DNA from: Caldifarciminota bacterium
GTDB lineage: Bacteria > Hydrothermota > Tepidihabitantia > Tepidihabitantales > CAIPLT01
Direction of reading: 5' to 3'
NCBI GenBank assembly: GCA_903865935.1
Contig: CAIPLT010000002.1
Span: 19,356-83,355 of the forward strand
Length of the DNA: 64,000 bases
Shown piece by piece: positions 17,094-26,272 of the stretch; the first letter of the stretch is position 1, and every line of letters begins with the position of its first letter. The position numbers and the translations under genes were made by a program. A model generated the notes under the pieces. The model was not told where the DNA came from and ran no database searches. It saw only the letters and a list, made by a program, of their open reading frames with translations.

Positions 17094-19031
17094 ATGAAAC
17101 AAAAAAGCACAATAAAACAAATTGCATACATCCTCGTATTCGCAGTGCTATCGCTGACGGTTGTATCCAGTTTGTGTAAGAAAAACAAGGCACCGGAAAA
17201 ACCAACCACACCAACCGGTACAACATCAACCTATAACAATGCACCTGAAACATATACCAGCTCAGCGACTGACCCGGATAATAACAATGTCCGGTTAGTT
17301 TTTGACTGGGGTGATACCAATATTGACTCAGCTTTTGAATATGTTGCATCTGGCACGTCAGTCAGCATGGACCATGCTTGGTCGAGTACCGGAACTTATA
17401 CCGTAAAAGTGAAAGCGATCGATGAAAAAGGGTTAGAATCTGAATGGTCGGATACACTATCCGTATCGGTTGCCTATAATTCGCCGCCAACTATTGATTC
17501 AATAACTGGCCCTGGTTTAAGTCCGTATTTGATGGCAGCAAGCAGCACGCGATATATAGTATTCACGACGGTCGCACGTGATTCAACCGACAGTGTGTAT
17601 GTAAGATTTATGAGTAAGAAAAAGAGCGCAGCATCATATACGCTTCGCTCGTGGATTGGGCCAAAAGTCTCCAGTTCGATATTCCGTGATTCAATGACCT
17701 TTGCCTCGCAGGATACATATCTTGTGCGGGCAATCGCCAAAGATGCTCGGAAATCACAGTCCGAAACAACCGGAGTTTATACCGTGATTGTTTCAGGTCC
17801 AGCCTGGACTTTCAATACGCCCGATGGTTATGAATTTTACAGTTCACCGGCATTAGTACAAGTCGATGGAGAATGGCTTATATGTATTGGCGGATATGAT
17901 GGATACTTTTATATTGTATCGGCGACGAGTGGTTCGCAAAGATGGGCTAAAAAAACTCTTTATGATCCGTACAGTATTCCTCCAGAACCGGAAGACGTGT
18001 TATATGCCTCGCCGGCAGTCAATGCATATTTCACTCCGCCGCATGCATATATCGGTGGTGAAATGGGTGAGCTTTATTGTTATAAAGTAGGTTCGGGCAC
18101 TTCTTGGGAGTGGCGATTCCCGGATAGCTCATATGATAATGTAACCGGCAACGAAATCAGCAACTCTGCGGCATTTAAAGATAATCGAATTTATGTCGGA
18201 GTCAATTGCGGATATGCTAATGATTACCGAATGTACTGTTTGCAGGATAATGGCAGCAGTAGCGCTACTGAAGTTTGGAGCTACCCAACCGGTTGTGAAA
18301 TTGTTTCATCACCAGCAATTGACGGATCGGGAAACATTTATTTTGGCGATGACTCGGGTTATGTAACACGGTTAACATCAAGCGGTACAAAAACCTGGCG
18401 TATCCGAATCGGTACCGGCGTTTACAGCGTTTATGCGTCAGTCGCAATGGCAAGTGATGGTATCTATGTCGGAACAGACGACGGTTTCTTGTACAAACTG
18501 AATACAGCAACTGGAGCGACAATATGGAAATACCCGTCATCTGGGTCAGGACTTGATGGCGTCCGTTCTTCACCAGTAATTGGTACTGATGGTGCAATAT
18601 ATTTTGGCTGCGATGATGGCAAACTTTATGCGGTTAGTGCATCCGGTCAACTAAAATCCGGATTTCCAGTTACATTGAGTGATGATGTAATAACGTCAAC
18701 ACCGGCAATCGCACAGGATGGTTCAATTATTATGTATACTGATGAAGATTTGGTATACAGCATTAATCCAAGTGGTGCAATAATGTGGCGCGTGCCTTTG
18801 CCTGGATATAGTAAAAGCAAGATACATCATACACCGAAATTGACAAAACACCATTCGAAGATGGAAGATATATTACCGTCACCGACAATTGGATCTAACG
18901 GAACAATTTATGTTGGGTCAGTCCAGCAGGGTATGTACGCAATAACAGGTACAACCAGTAATGCATTAGCAAATACTTCCTGGCCTAAGTTTCGTCATGA
19001 TTTGGTAAATAGCGGTAAATATACACCTTAA
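17094..19031 (+). CDS. Exported PKD-like plus PQQ-type beta-propeller protein
   Basis: A 645-residue envelope protein. A signal sequence (residues about 7-26) ends at SSLC, a poor lipobox, so lipidation is uncertain. A PKD-like domain (VFDWGDT, 'STGTYTVKVKAIDEKGLESEW') covers about 45-130; a second Ig-like domain reaches about 220. The rest is a PQQ/YVTN-type propeller with repeated motifs such as IYFGDDSGYVTRL, IYVGTDDGFLYKL and IYFGCDDGKLYAV. Such proteins are structural or scaffold-like; no catalytic residues are seen. TTGGAGGA precedes the ATG, and a rho-independent terminator follows the stop. The downstream gene encodes a paralogue. Confidence 0.8.
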   Translation: MKQKSTIKQIAYILVFAVLSLTVVSSLCKKNKAPEKPTTPTGTTSTYNNAPETYTSSATDPDNNNVRLVFDWGDTNIDSAFEYVASGTSVSMDHAWSSTGTYTVKVKAIDEKGLESEWSDTLSVSVAYNSPPTIDSITGPGLSPYLMAASSTRYIVFTTVARDSTDSVYVRFMSKKKSAASYTLRSWIGPKVSSSIFRDSMTFASQDTYLVRAIAKDARKSQSETTGVYTVIVSGPAWTFNTPDGYEFYSSPALVQVDGEWLICIGGYDGYFYIVSATSGSQRWAKKTLYDPYSIPPEPEDVLYASPAVNAYFTPPHAYIGGEMGELYCYKVGSGTSWEWRFPDSSYDNVTGNEISNSAAFKDNRIYVGVNCGYANDYRMYCLQDNGSSSATEVWSYPTGCEIVSSPAIDGSGNIYFGDDSGYVTRLTSSGTKTWRIRIGTGVYSVYASVAMASDGIYVGTDDGFLYKLNTATGATIWKYPSSGSGLDGVRSSPVIGTDGAIYFGCDDGKLYAVSASGQLKSGFPVTLSDDVITSTPAIAQDGSIIMYTDEDLVYSINPSGAIMWRVPLPGYSKSKIHHTPKLTKHHSKMEDILPSPTIGSNGTIYVGSVQQGMYAITGTTSNALANTSWPKFRHDLVNSGKYTP

Positions 19032-19052
19032 TAATAACAAATGAGAAAGAAA

Positions 19053-19084
19053 TGCCCTCAGTTTTTGCTGGGGGCGTTTTTTTT
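19053..19084 (+). terminator. Rho-independent terminator
   Basis: GCCCTCAG (19054-19061) and CTGGGGGC form an 8-bp stem with one G-U pair around a T-rich loop, followed by G and eight T. It ends the symporter/secreted-protein transcription unit. Confidence 0.88.
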
Positions 19085-19124
19085 AATTTCGTTTTTTGCT
19101 GATGACGGATTAAATAATAGTGTC

Positions 19125-19152
19125 TTGACTTTTTGTAATTTTTATTTATTTT
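19125..19152 (+). promoter_or_regulatory. Promoter of the second propeller protein
   Basis: TTGACT (19125-19130), 16 bases, TATTTT (19147-19152). Predicted transcription starts near 19159, leaving a leader of about 47 bases that contains the GGAGG site at 19196-19200. Confidence 0.5.
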
Positions 19153-19205
19153 ATATTTAATGCGTTATATTAGAAATGAATTCAAAAATTATGTCGGAGG
19201 TAAAC

Positions 19206-20606
19206 GTGAAGTTAATCACGATTAGTATTATGATTTTTTCTGCTGTTTATGCAGTAAATCAAGCGCCAATTGTTCCAGATTCAATAAGCACGCAACTTTA
19301 TAGCGATACCATAAATCCGGTCACATTCACTGTCCAAACTACTGATCCGGACAATGAAAATATTTCATATCAGTTTGATTGGGGCGACAGTACGATTTCA
19401 AACTGGTCTGATTTTATTCAGTCCGGTTATGTTTATTCTGAGAATTATCAGTATAAAAAAAATGGTATATTCCAATGCCGTGTTCGGGTAAAAGATGTTT
19501 CAGAAAATATCACGGAATGGTCAAAGCCTTTTATATTGACAATTATCCCGCAATTACTCGAATGGCAATACAAAACGAGTTCGGGGATTTATTCTGGTGT
19601 CGGTATCGGGTCACAACAAGAGATTTACCTGACTACTGAAAACGGTGAGTTGCATTGTGTGAACCCTGATGGCACAATGCGTTGGCAATTTTTAACTTCG
19701 TCATCAATTTACTCCGCGCCTGTGATTGGGAAAAAACTAATTTATATAACCACAACCGATGGCAACCTGTATGCAGTCGATTATGCAGGGAAAGAACAAT
19801 GGCAATATAAAACAGGAAATTCTATTTATTCAACGCCGGCATTAGGTAAAAATGAACAAATAATCTTTGGGTGTGATGATGGGAATGTTTATACTGTTTC
19901 TTCTGCTGGCAAACTATTATGGACATATAAAACCGGTGACGAAATCGCGGGTTCTCCATCAATTAATTCTGACGGTATCGTCTTTATAGCATCCGATGCC
20001 GTGTATGCTTTAACACAAAATGGCAAGGAGAAATGGAAATTTGTTCCAGCCGAAGAAGACGAAGCATCATACTTTGCATCACCCGCAATTAATGATGACG
20101 GGACTATTTATATCGGTGGTACTGATGGCGCTTTATACGCGATCACCAAGGAAGGTCGTTTGAAATACCGCGCTGAGACGCCGGACCTGGATGCAATAAG
20201 AGCTTGTGCAGTAATTGATAAAAACGGTGTTATATATTTCGGTGCCGAAAACGGAACTATGTACAAAAAGGAAGTTTATGGCGAAATTCAATCGTTATTT
20301 GAAACTGATTACTATATTTTCTCAAGCCCGGCAATTGATTCGTTAGGTAACATATACTTTGTGTCGGATGATGGATTTTTCTATTGTATTCAACATGATG
20401 GTCAACTATTATATAAATGGCAGATAGCTCAGGATAGTAAAGAAATGATGTACAGCGCATCACCGGTAATCACTGACAATAATGAAGTCTATGTCGGTTC
20501 TTGGGAAGGCAATTTGTATGCTTTCAAGAGCTTTGCACCCCCGGCTAAAAGCCCATGGCCTCTCGTGCGCTATAATCAGCAAAACATCGGCAGTAAACAA
20601 AAGTGA
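19206..20606 (+). CDS. Exported PKD-like plus PQQ-type beta-propeller protein (paralogue)
   Basis: A 466-residue secreted protein. GTG 19206 is preferred over ATG 19176: GGAGG at 19196-19200 lies five bases before it, and the result is a clean signal peptide (MKLITISIMIFSAVYA, then VNQAP). A PKD-like domain (FDWGDSTISNWSDF) fills about 20-110. A propeller follows, with repeats such as IYLTTENGELHCVNPDG, IYITTTDGNLYAVDYAG and IFGCDDGNVYTV. It lacks the second Ig-like domain of the protein upstream. Function unknown; no heme or metal motif was recognised. The aminotransferase start overlaps its stop. Confidence 0.8.
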   Translation: MKLITISIMIFSAVYAVNQAPIVPDSISTQLYSDTINPVTFTVQTTDPDNENISYQFDWGDSTISNWSDFIQSGYVYSENYQYKKNGIFQCRVRVKDVSENITEWSKPFILTIIPQLLEWQYKTSSGIYSGVGIGSQQEIYLTTENGELHCVNPDGTMRWQFLTSSSIYSAPVIGKKLIYITTTDGNLYAVDYAGKEQWQYKTGNSIYSTPALGKNEQIIFGCDDGNVYTVSSAGKLLWTYKTGDEIAGSPSINSDGIVFIASDAVYALTQNGKEKWKFVPAEEDEASYFASPAINDDGTIYIGGTDGALYAITKEGRLKYRAETPDLDAIRACAVIDKNGVIYFGAENGTMYKKEVYGEIQSLFETDYYIFSSPAIDSLGNIYFVSDDGFFYCIQHDGQLLYKWQIAQDSKEMMYSASPVITDNNEVYVGSWEGNLYAFKSFAPPAKSPWPLVRYNQQNIGSKQK

Positions 20607-21784
20607 AAAGTTTAATCGGATTAGAAGCGGTACGAATAAAGAAAATTCCAACCTATCTTTTCGCTGACCTTGATAAATTAAAACACAAATATCAGCAACA
20701 AACTGGTGAACGAATTATTGATTATGGCGAAGGTAATCCATTATTTTCTCCTCCTAAATCAATAATTAAATATTTTATATCTGCCTTAAAAAAACCGGAA
20801 AACCATCGGTATCCGAGTTATAACGGTAAAATCACCGCACGCGAAGCTGTTGCCGAATGGTATAAAAACCGATTTGGTGTAAAGTTGAATCCCGATACCG
20901 AAGTTGCAATGTTGATCGGCTCTAAAGAAGGAGTCGCGCATTTAATTTGGTCGATAATTGATAAAGATGATATTGCTTATGTACCGTCACCATCATATCC
21001 GGTCTATCTAAATCAAACAATACTTGCTGGTGGAATACCTAAAATATTACCACTTTTGGAATCAAATGCTTTTTTACCAGACCTTGACCAAATCAAACCG
21101 GATAAGAAATTAAAGTTACTGTGTTTAAATTATCCTAATAATCCAACCGCAGCCGTAGCACCTCTTACTTATTACAAGGAAGCTGTTAAAAAAGCACAGA
21201 GATACGGTTTCTATTGTTTTAATGATAATGTTTATTCGGAATTATATTATAACAATCCGCCACACAGTATTTTAGAAATTACCGACGCGAAAGAACATTG
21301 CGTTGAATTTCATTCCTTGTCAAAAACCTGTAGTATGGCTGGATGGCGTATCGGTTTTGTTGTTGGCAATAAAGCTATAATAAAAGCTTTACTACGAATA
21401 AAACAAAATGTTGATTCCGGTCCGTTTGGTGCGATTCAGGACGCAGCGATTTTTGCGCTGAATAATATTGATGGAATAAGTAAAAACACACGCACCGATT
21501 ATCAAAAACGGTTATTACTATTGGTAAGAAGTCTAAATAAATTGGGATGGAAAACCGATATGCCAGAAGCTACTTTTTATCTTTGGACAAAAATTCAATC
21601 GGAAAAGTATAGGCGAGATTCGTTATCTTTTACCTATTCTCTTTTAGAAAAAACCGGTATTCTTGTTGCACCCGGGTGTGGCTTTGGCGATGCCGGCGAA
21701 GGATATATCAGATTCGCTGCAATTGTATCTTTGAATGATATAAAGTTATCAATAAAACGTCTCGCAGTTTCTAAATTATTATAA
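20603..21784 (+). CDS. Class I/II aminotransferase, likely LL-diaminopimelate or aspartate aminotransferase
   Basis: A 393-residue PLP enzyme of fold type I. Features: DYGEGNPLFSPP near the N-terminus, the NYPNNPTAA motif that binds PLP/substrate carboxylate, 'DNVYSELYY', and the Schiff-base lysine in HSLSKTCSMAGWRIGF. The SKTCSMAGWR segment is typical of the DapL/aspartate-aminotransferase branch. An aspartate kinase overlaps its 3' end, so a role in lysine/diaminopimelate synthesis is plausible (inference). The GTG start overlaps the upstream stop by four bases. Confidence 0.85.
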   Translation: MKSLIGLEAVRIKKIPTYLFADLDKLKHKYQQQTGERIIDYGEGNPLFSPPKSIIKYFISALKKPENHRYPSYNGKITAREAVAEWYKNRFGVKLNPDTEVAMLIGSKEGVAHLIWSIIDKDDIAYVPSPSYPVYLNQTILAGGIPKILPLLESNAFLPDLDQIKPDKKLKLLCLNYPNNPTAAVAPLTYYKEAVKKAQRYGFYCFNDNVYSELYYNNPPHSILEITDAKEHCVEFHSLSKTCSMAGWRIGFVVGNKAIIKALLRIKQNVDSGPFGAIQDAAIFALNNIDGISKNTRTDYQKRLLLLVRSLNKLGWKTDMPEATFYLWTKIQSEKYRRDSLSFTYSLLEKTGILVAPGCGFGDAGEGYIRFAAIVSLNDIKLSIKRLAVSKLL

Positions 21785-23025
21785 TGGACATAATTATTCA
21801 GAAATTTGGCGGCAGTATTATAGAGAATATAAATGCTATTAAAAAAGCAGCAGGAATCATAACAAAAACCAAGAATAAAAATACTGCGGTAGTCGCAATT
21901 GTCTCAGCAATGGGTAATACAACTGATTCATTATTAAAACTGGCAAGAAAAGTAAACCCAAATCCACCGGGGCGGGAAATTGATATGCTTTTGACAATTG
22001 GTGAAAGAATTACAATGTCATTACTTTCATTAGCCATACTGAGAAAAGGGTTCAAAGCTAAATCATTTACTGGCTCACAAGTTGGCATTATCACGGATGA
22101 ACAACATACTGACGCACGAATTATTGAAATACGAGGAAATCGCTTGAAGGATGCATTAAGAAATAATATAATTCCGATTATCGCCGGTTTCCAAGGTGTG
22201 AGTTTAAACCATGAAATTACTACTTTGGGACGAGGCGGTTCAGATGTGACTGCAGTCGCGATCGCTGCGTATCTTGATGCTAAACAGTGTGAATTGTATA
22301 AAGATGTATCGGGTATTTTTACTGAAAATCCAAAAAATTTCTCAAATGTGAAACATATACCGGAAATTACCTACCAAGAAATGGCAGAGCTAACTGTATC
22401 TGGCTCAGAAGTTATCCATCCGCGTGCATGTGCATTAGCTTCAAAATACGATATTCCAATAATTATAAAATCATTTAAAGGAAAGGATTTTTCAACCATG
22501 ATTATCGGATCCGATAAAGATAATATAAAAAGAATAAAAAAACATACGGAAAAAGCTTTTGTTCGCGCTATTACACATTCCTATAATTTGACCCGTTTAT
22601 CTTTAGTCGCAGTACCTCATGTATCAAAATGCCTGCACCAGGTAATTGTTCGTTTAGCCAAGGCTCGGATACCGCTTCTATTTTTTGCTCATGGTGTGCC
22701 ATACCATAATAAATTTGACCTATCATTTATTGTCAGTGATACTGACTACAAAAAAGCGATCTTGGTATTGGAAAATGCTGCAAAACTTGTAAACGCGGAA
22801 CAATTAGTCGTTGCTCGAAATCTTGCTTCAATATCTTTAGTCGGCCCTGGTATCAGTAGTGACATTGAAATATTTACGCATCTTTTTGATATTTTACATA
22901 AGATGGGTATTCATATCGATGCTTTTATCAGTTCGGAAATGAAAATTACTTGTTTTCTGCGAAAAAAAGATGTTAAGCCAGCAATTAATGCTTTGCTCAA
23001 AAAATTTCATTTATTAAAAGGATGA
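21784..23025 (+). CDS. lysC: Aspartate kinase
   Basis: A 413-residue enzyme that phosphorylates aspartate, the first step to lysine, threonine and methionine. The amino-acid-kinase domain has KFGGS at residues 7-11, VVAIVSAMGNTTDSLL, TLGRGGSDVTAVAIA and DVSGIFTENP. A C-terminal region of about 130 residues holds two ACT domains, usually for feedback inhibition. Its ATG shares one base with the stop of the aminotransferase. Adjacent scpB follows after three bases. No isoform assignment is possible. Confidence 0.93.
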   Translation: MDIIIQKFGGSIIENINAIKKAAGIITKTKNKNTAVVAIVSAMGNTTDSLLKLARKVNPNPPGREIDMLLTIGERITMSLLSLAILRKGFKAKSFTGSQVGIITDEQHTDARIIEIRGNRLKDALRNNIIPIIAGFQGVSLNHEITTLGRGGSDVTAVAIAAYLDAKQCELYKDVSGIFTENPKNFSNVKHIPEITYQEMAELTVSGSEVIHPRACALASKYDIPIIIKSFKGKDFSTMIIGSDKDNIKRIKKHTEKAFVRAITHSYNLTRLSLVAVPHVSKCLHQVIVRLAKARIPLLFFAHGVPYHNKFDLSFIVSDTDYKKAILVLENAAKLVNAEQLVVARNLASISLVGPGISSDIEIFTHLFDILHKMGIHIDAFISSEMKITCFLRKKDVKPAINALLKKFHLLKG

Positions 23026-23028
23026 TTG

Positions 23029-23709
23029 ATGGATAATGATATAAATAAAGATAACAAAATTTTAACCGACCAATCCGAGAATCAAGAATCAATAAGTTCA
23101 AATCAAATTTTACCAACTTCATCCAATACTAAAACAAACGAAATAGAACAAAGTACTGATTCGTCTACTTCACCTAAAGCGAGTTTGAAACTAATTATTG
23201 AGGCCTTGTTGTTTGCTGAAAATAATCCAATAACTTTAAGTCGTCTTGCTGAGATATCAGAAGGAATGCCGGAAGATATTTTAAAATCAATCGATGAGTT
23301 AAATAAAGAATACGAAACGTCCAACCGTACTTTTCGAATCGAAAAAGTTGCAAATGGTTTTCAGCTCTACACACTTCCGGAATACAGTCATTGGGTTCGT
23401 AACTTGTATAAAAGTTCGTATCACCGGTTATCGCGACCAGCATTAGAGACATTGGCAATTATAATTTATAATCAACCTGTTACCCGTCCAGAAATCGAGA
23501 AACTTCGAGGGGTTGATTGTTCTGGTCCGCTACTGACACTTTTAGAACGTAAATTAGTCCGTATCGAAGGAAGAGCCAAAAAACCCGGTGGTCCTTTTCT
23601 TTATGGAACAGGTAAGGAATTTTTACGTTATTTTGGGTTGGCTTCATTAAATGATTTACCGAGTAAAGACGAACTTCAGGCATTTCTATTGCGTCAGGGT
23701 GAAATATAA
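23029..23709 (+). CDS. scpB: Segregation and condensation protein B
   Basis: About 227 residues. ScpB pairs with ScpA and SMC to compact and segregate chromosomes. A low-complexity Asn/Ser/Thr-rich N-terminus (about 1-50) precedes the tandem winged-helix core: 'IIEALLFAENNPITLSRL', 'RLSRPALETLAIIIYNQPVT' and GRAKKPGGPFLYGT. AAAGG before ATG 23029 favours it over TTG 23026. scpA, its usual upstream neighbour, is absent from the window. The stop overlaps the next start. Confidence 0.93.
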   Translation: MDNDINKDNKILTDQSENQESISSNQILPTSSNTKTNEIEQSTDSSTSPKASLKLIIEALLFAENNPITLSRLAEISEGMPEDILKSIDELNKEYETSNRTFRIEKVANGFQLYTLPEYSHWVRNLYKSSYHRLSRPALETLAIIIYNQPVTRPEIEKLRGVDCSGPLLTLLERKLVRIEGRAKKPGGPFLYGTGKEFLRYFGLASLNDLPSKDELQAFLLRQGEI

Positions 23710-24242
23710 TGAACAATGAAGAACCAAACCTGTCAGGTATTGTAGTTTGGGGAACGATTGCTAATGACACTATGTTAGTTTCACAACTTGAAGACGATTT
23801 GCGGCAAAGTTTTGGTAAAGTAATATTTAAAAGTTCGGTTATCCCATTTGACTTTACTGAATATTACGAATCAGAAATGGGTGAGAAACTTATGCGAAGC
23901 TGGCTAGTCACAGAACAATTAAAACCGTTAGAACAACTTGCCGATATTAAGAATTTTGCTCGAAAACTTGAGGCTAAGCAGTTAAATTCAAAAGGACGGA
24001 GACGTATTAATATCGACCCGGGATTTCTGACCCTGTCGAATTTTGTCCTTGCAACCACAAAAAATTTTGGACATCGGATTTATCTTAAAGACAACATTTA
24101 TGCTGAAGTCACGCTCATCTACCAGAATAAAAGTTATCAGCCGCTGAACTGGACTTATCCCGATTATCAAAAGGTAGTTCCATTCTTTAATCAGATTCGT
24201 AACCACCTGTATAAAATACTCAAAGAAAATAAAAAACTATAA
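23709..24242 (+). CDS. DUF4416 family protein
   Basis: A 177-residue cytoplasmic protein of unknown function. The pattern 'FDFTEYYESEMGEKLMRSW', then KGRRRINIDPGFLTLSNFVLA and the KDNIYAEVTLIY strand match DUF4416, a family found in many anaerobic and candidate-phylum genomes. Its ATG shares one base with the scpB stop. No catalytic motif is obvious, though the conserved NIDPG and charged residues hint at an enzyme. Ends 41 bases before the DUF366 gene, which has its own promoter. Confidence 0.82.
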   Translation: MNNEEPNLSGIVVWGTIANDTMLVSQLEDDLRQSFGKVIFKSSVIPFDFTEYYESEMGEKLMRSWLVTEQLKPLEQLADIKNFARKLEAKQLNSKGRRRINIDPGFLTLSNFVLATTKNFGHRIYLKDNIYAEVTLIYQNKSYQPLNWTYPDYQKVVPFFNQIRNHLYKILKENKKL

Positions 24243-24249
24243 AATATTC

Positions 24250-24277
24250 TTGCAAAATCAAATTTTTCTGGTATATT
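24250..24277 (+). promoter_or_regulatory. Promoter of the DUF366 gene, leaderless layout
   Basis: TTGCAA (24250-24255), 16 bases, TATATT (24272-24277), then 6 bases to ATG 24284. No Shine-Dalgarno lies in between. Confidence 0.72.
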
Positions 24278-24283
24278 TAATTA

Positions 24284-24844
24284 ATGCGTAGCAGATTTAT
24301 AAAAGAAGAGATGGGATATACAGGAGATCAACTTCACTCGTTATTTGCGTATGATAATTTCGGCATTGCCGGCGATTCAATAATTTCGTTTATCGGTCCA
24401 TGTGATATTAGTCTAAAAGGAATAGTTGACCTAGAAGATGCTAAAGCTGGCAAAAGAATCTATGTTCCGATGATGCTTCATTTTATCGCGGAGCATTTTG
24501 ACATTGATTTAGAAAAAGCGATATTACGCCAGTATCTTTTAGTCGATATCGTTAAAGACTTTTTGAATGAGAAGTTAGGAAAACTGGTGGTTAAGCGCAT
24601 TGAGGGTGATTTTTTTGTCAATGATGCCAAGCTCGGCATGTCTGCCGCAACTGCGTCACCAGTTTCATCATTAATTCATACTGGAGTAAATATAATTAAA
24701 CCGGAAGATACAAACACCAAGAGTAAAGGTTTAACTGATTTTTCAATTGACCCTGCGATAATTGCCCCAGAAGTTTTGGAGCGATATACCAAAGAAAACG
24801 AAAAAATAAGTATTGTCCGCTGTAAGACCCGTTGGGTTGAATAA
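24284..24844 (+). CDS. DUF366 family protein
   Basis: A 186-residue cytoplasmic protein of unknown function. The opening 'YTGDQLHSLFAYDNFGIAGD', the IISFIGPCD strand, MVDLED-like IVDLEDA, 'MLHFIAEHF', RQYLLVDIVKDFL and SPVSSLIHTGVNI match DUF366, found in archaea, Aquificae and several anaerobes. The family has a compact alpha/beta fold resembling biotin/lipoyl-ligase-like enzymes in some descriptions; that link is uncertain. It is probably leaderless. lpdA and lipB follow, so a lipoate connection is tempting but not shown. Confidence 0.82.
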   Translation: MRSRFIKEEMGYTGDQLHSLFAYDNFGIAGDSIISFIGPCDISLKGIVDLEDAKAGKRIYVPMMLHFIAEHFDIDLEKAILRQYLLVDIVKDFLNEKLGKLVVKRIEGDFFVNDAKLGMSAATASPVSSLIHTGVNIIKPEDTNTKSKGLTDFSIDPAIIAPEVLERYTKENEKISIVRCKTRWVE

Positions 24845-24877
24845 TCAAAATTTTAAATCATAAATAATTAGTTAAAT

Positions 24878-26272
24878 ATGAATAATCCGGATATTTTCAT
24901 AATCGGTGCAGGACCTGGCGGATATGTTGCAGCAATCAGAGCAGCACAATTTGGTAAAAAAGTATTAATAGTTGATCAAGATTTAATCGGTGGTGTCTGC
25001 TTAAACCGAGGATGTATTCCGACAAAATCATTGCTCCATTATACCGCGATTTTCTCAGAAATAAACAATGTCAGCCGAGCCGGTATTAAGTTTAATAAAC
25101 CAGAAATTGATTTCAAAACATTCAATCAGCAAATACAGAATATCACATTACACTTGAGAAAAGGAATTGAATTCCTTTTTCGGACTTATGGAATAGAATA
25201 TTTATCGGCAAAAGCAAGATTTGTCAATAATAATGATGTATCATTGATTTTATCTGACCAGACGGAACAAATCATTACGCCGAATATTATTGTAATTGCA
25301 ACCGGCTCAAAACAATCGATTATACCTGGATTGGAACCTGACCAGAAAAGTATCATAACCTCGGATGAAGCTTTAATAATTAATCAAATGCCTTCAAATC
25401 TAATGATAATTGGTGCAGGGGCGATCGGACTCGAATTTGCAACTATCTACCAAAGACTTGGCAGTAAAGTTACAATTATTGAAATAATGGACCAAATTTT
25501 ACCCGGCACTGATACTGAAACAGCAAAACAACTGATGAATATAATGAAAAAGCGCGGCATCGATATCAAACTTAAAACAAAGGTATTAAAAATTACCCAA
25601 GACAGTAAAATCAAAGTGTTGCTACAAACCGAAACTCAGGAATTAGTTGCGGATACAGATAAAATATTGGTTTCTGTCGGCCGTGTTCCAAACACGGATA
25701 ATTTAGGACTTGAAAATACAAATATTCATTTGACTGATAAAAAGTTCATCAAAGTTAATGATAATTATGAAACAACACAAAAAAATATCTATGCGATCGG
25801 TGATGTGATAGGGCAACCGCTTTTAGCTCATAAAGCGATGGCGCAGGGTGTTTATATCGCTGAAAAAATCGCAGGTGAAAAAAATGAAAAAGTTTCAAAT
25901 GTAATTCCTAATTGTATTTATACTGAACCAGAACTCGCATCAGTTGGTTTATCTGAAGAACAGGCAAAATCAATGAATTACGACATTATCATTAGCCACT
26001 TTCCCCTATCGGCAATTGGTCGGACACATACATTAGGACAAATTGACGGTTTAATAAAAGTTATTGCAGATAAAAAAACTGACCAGATATTAGGTTTTCA
26101 TATTCTCGCACCGGATGCATCCATTCTTATCAATGAAATTACATTAGCAATGAACTCACGACTTAAGCTCACGAGTATTATTAATACAATACATCCTCAC
26201 CCGACCTTATCTGAAGCAATTCAGGAAGCATGCGCCGCTGTATATAAAAAAGCGATACATATCAAGCAGTGA
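24878..26272 (+). CDS. lpdA: Dihydrolipoyl dehydrogenase
   Basis: A 464-residue FAD/NAD flavoenzyme (E3) that reoxidises dihydrolipoamide in 2-oxoacid dehydrogenase or glycine cleavage complexes. FAD motif IIGAGPGGYVAAIRA at the N-terminus; redox pair in GGVCLNRGCIPTK; NAD motif IGAGAIGLEFATIY; second FAD motif NIYAIGDV; and the C-terminal HPHPTLSEAI with the catalytic His-Glu. Length is typical. The lipB start overlaps its stop, matching lipoyl metabolism. No E1, E2 or gcv genes are in the window. Confidence 0.95.
   Translation: MNNPDIFIIGAGPGGYVAAIRAAQFGKKVLIVDQDLIGGVCLNRGCIPTKSLLHYTAIFSEINNVSRAGIKFNKPEIDFKTFNQQIQNITLHLRKGIEFLFRTYGIEYLSAKARFVNNNDVSLILSDQTEQIITPNIIVIATGSKQSIIPGLEPDQKSIITSDEALIINQMPSNLMIIGAGAIGLEFATIYQRLGSKVTIIEIMDQILPGTDTETAKQLMNIMKKRGIDIKLKTKVLKITQDSKIKVLLQTETQELVADTDKILVSVGRVPNTDNLGLENTNIHLTDKKFIKVNDNYETTQKNIYAIGDVIGQPLLAHKAMAQGVYIAEKIAGEKNEKVSNVIPNCIYTEPELASVGLSEEQAKSMNYDIIISHFPLSAIGRTHTLGQIDGLIKVIADKKTDQILGFHILAPDASILINEITLAMNSRLKLTSIINTIHPHPTLSEAIQEACAAVYKKAIHIKQ

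Noticed and set aside
18265..18597. 110-codon minus-strand frame inside the propeller protein
   Set aside because: His/Arg/Leu-rich shadow of repeat-coding sequence.
19176..19205. ATG 19176 as start of the second propeller protein
   Set aside because: GGAGG at 19196-19200 points to GTG 19206, which also gives the cleaner signal peptide.
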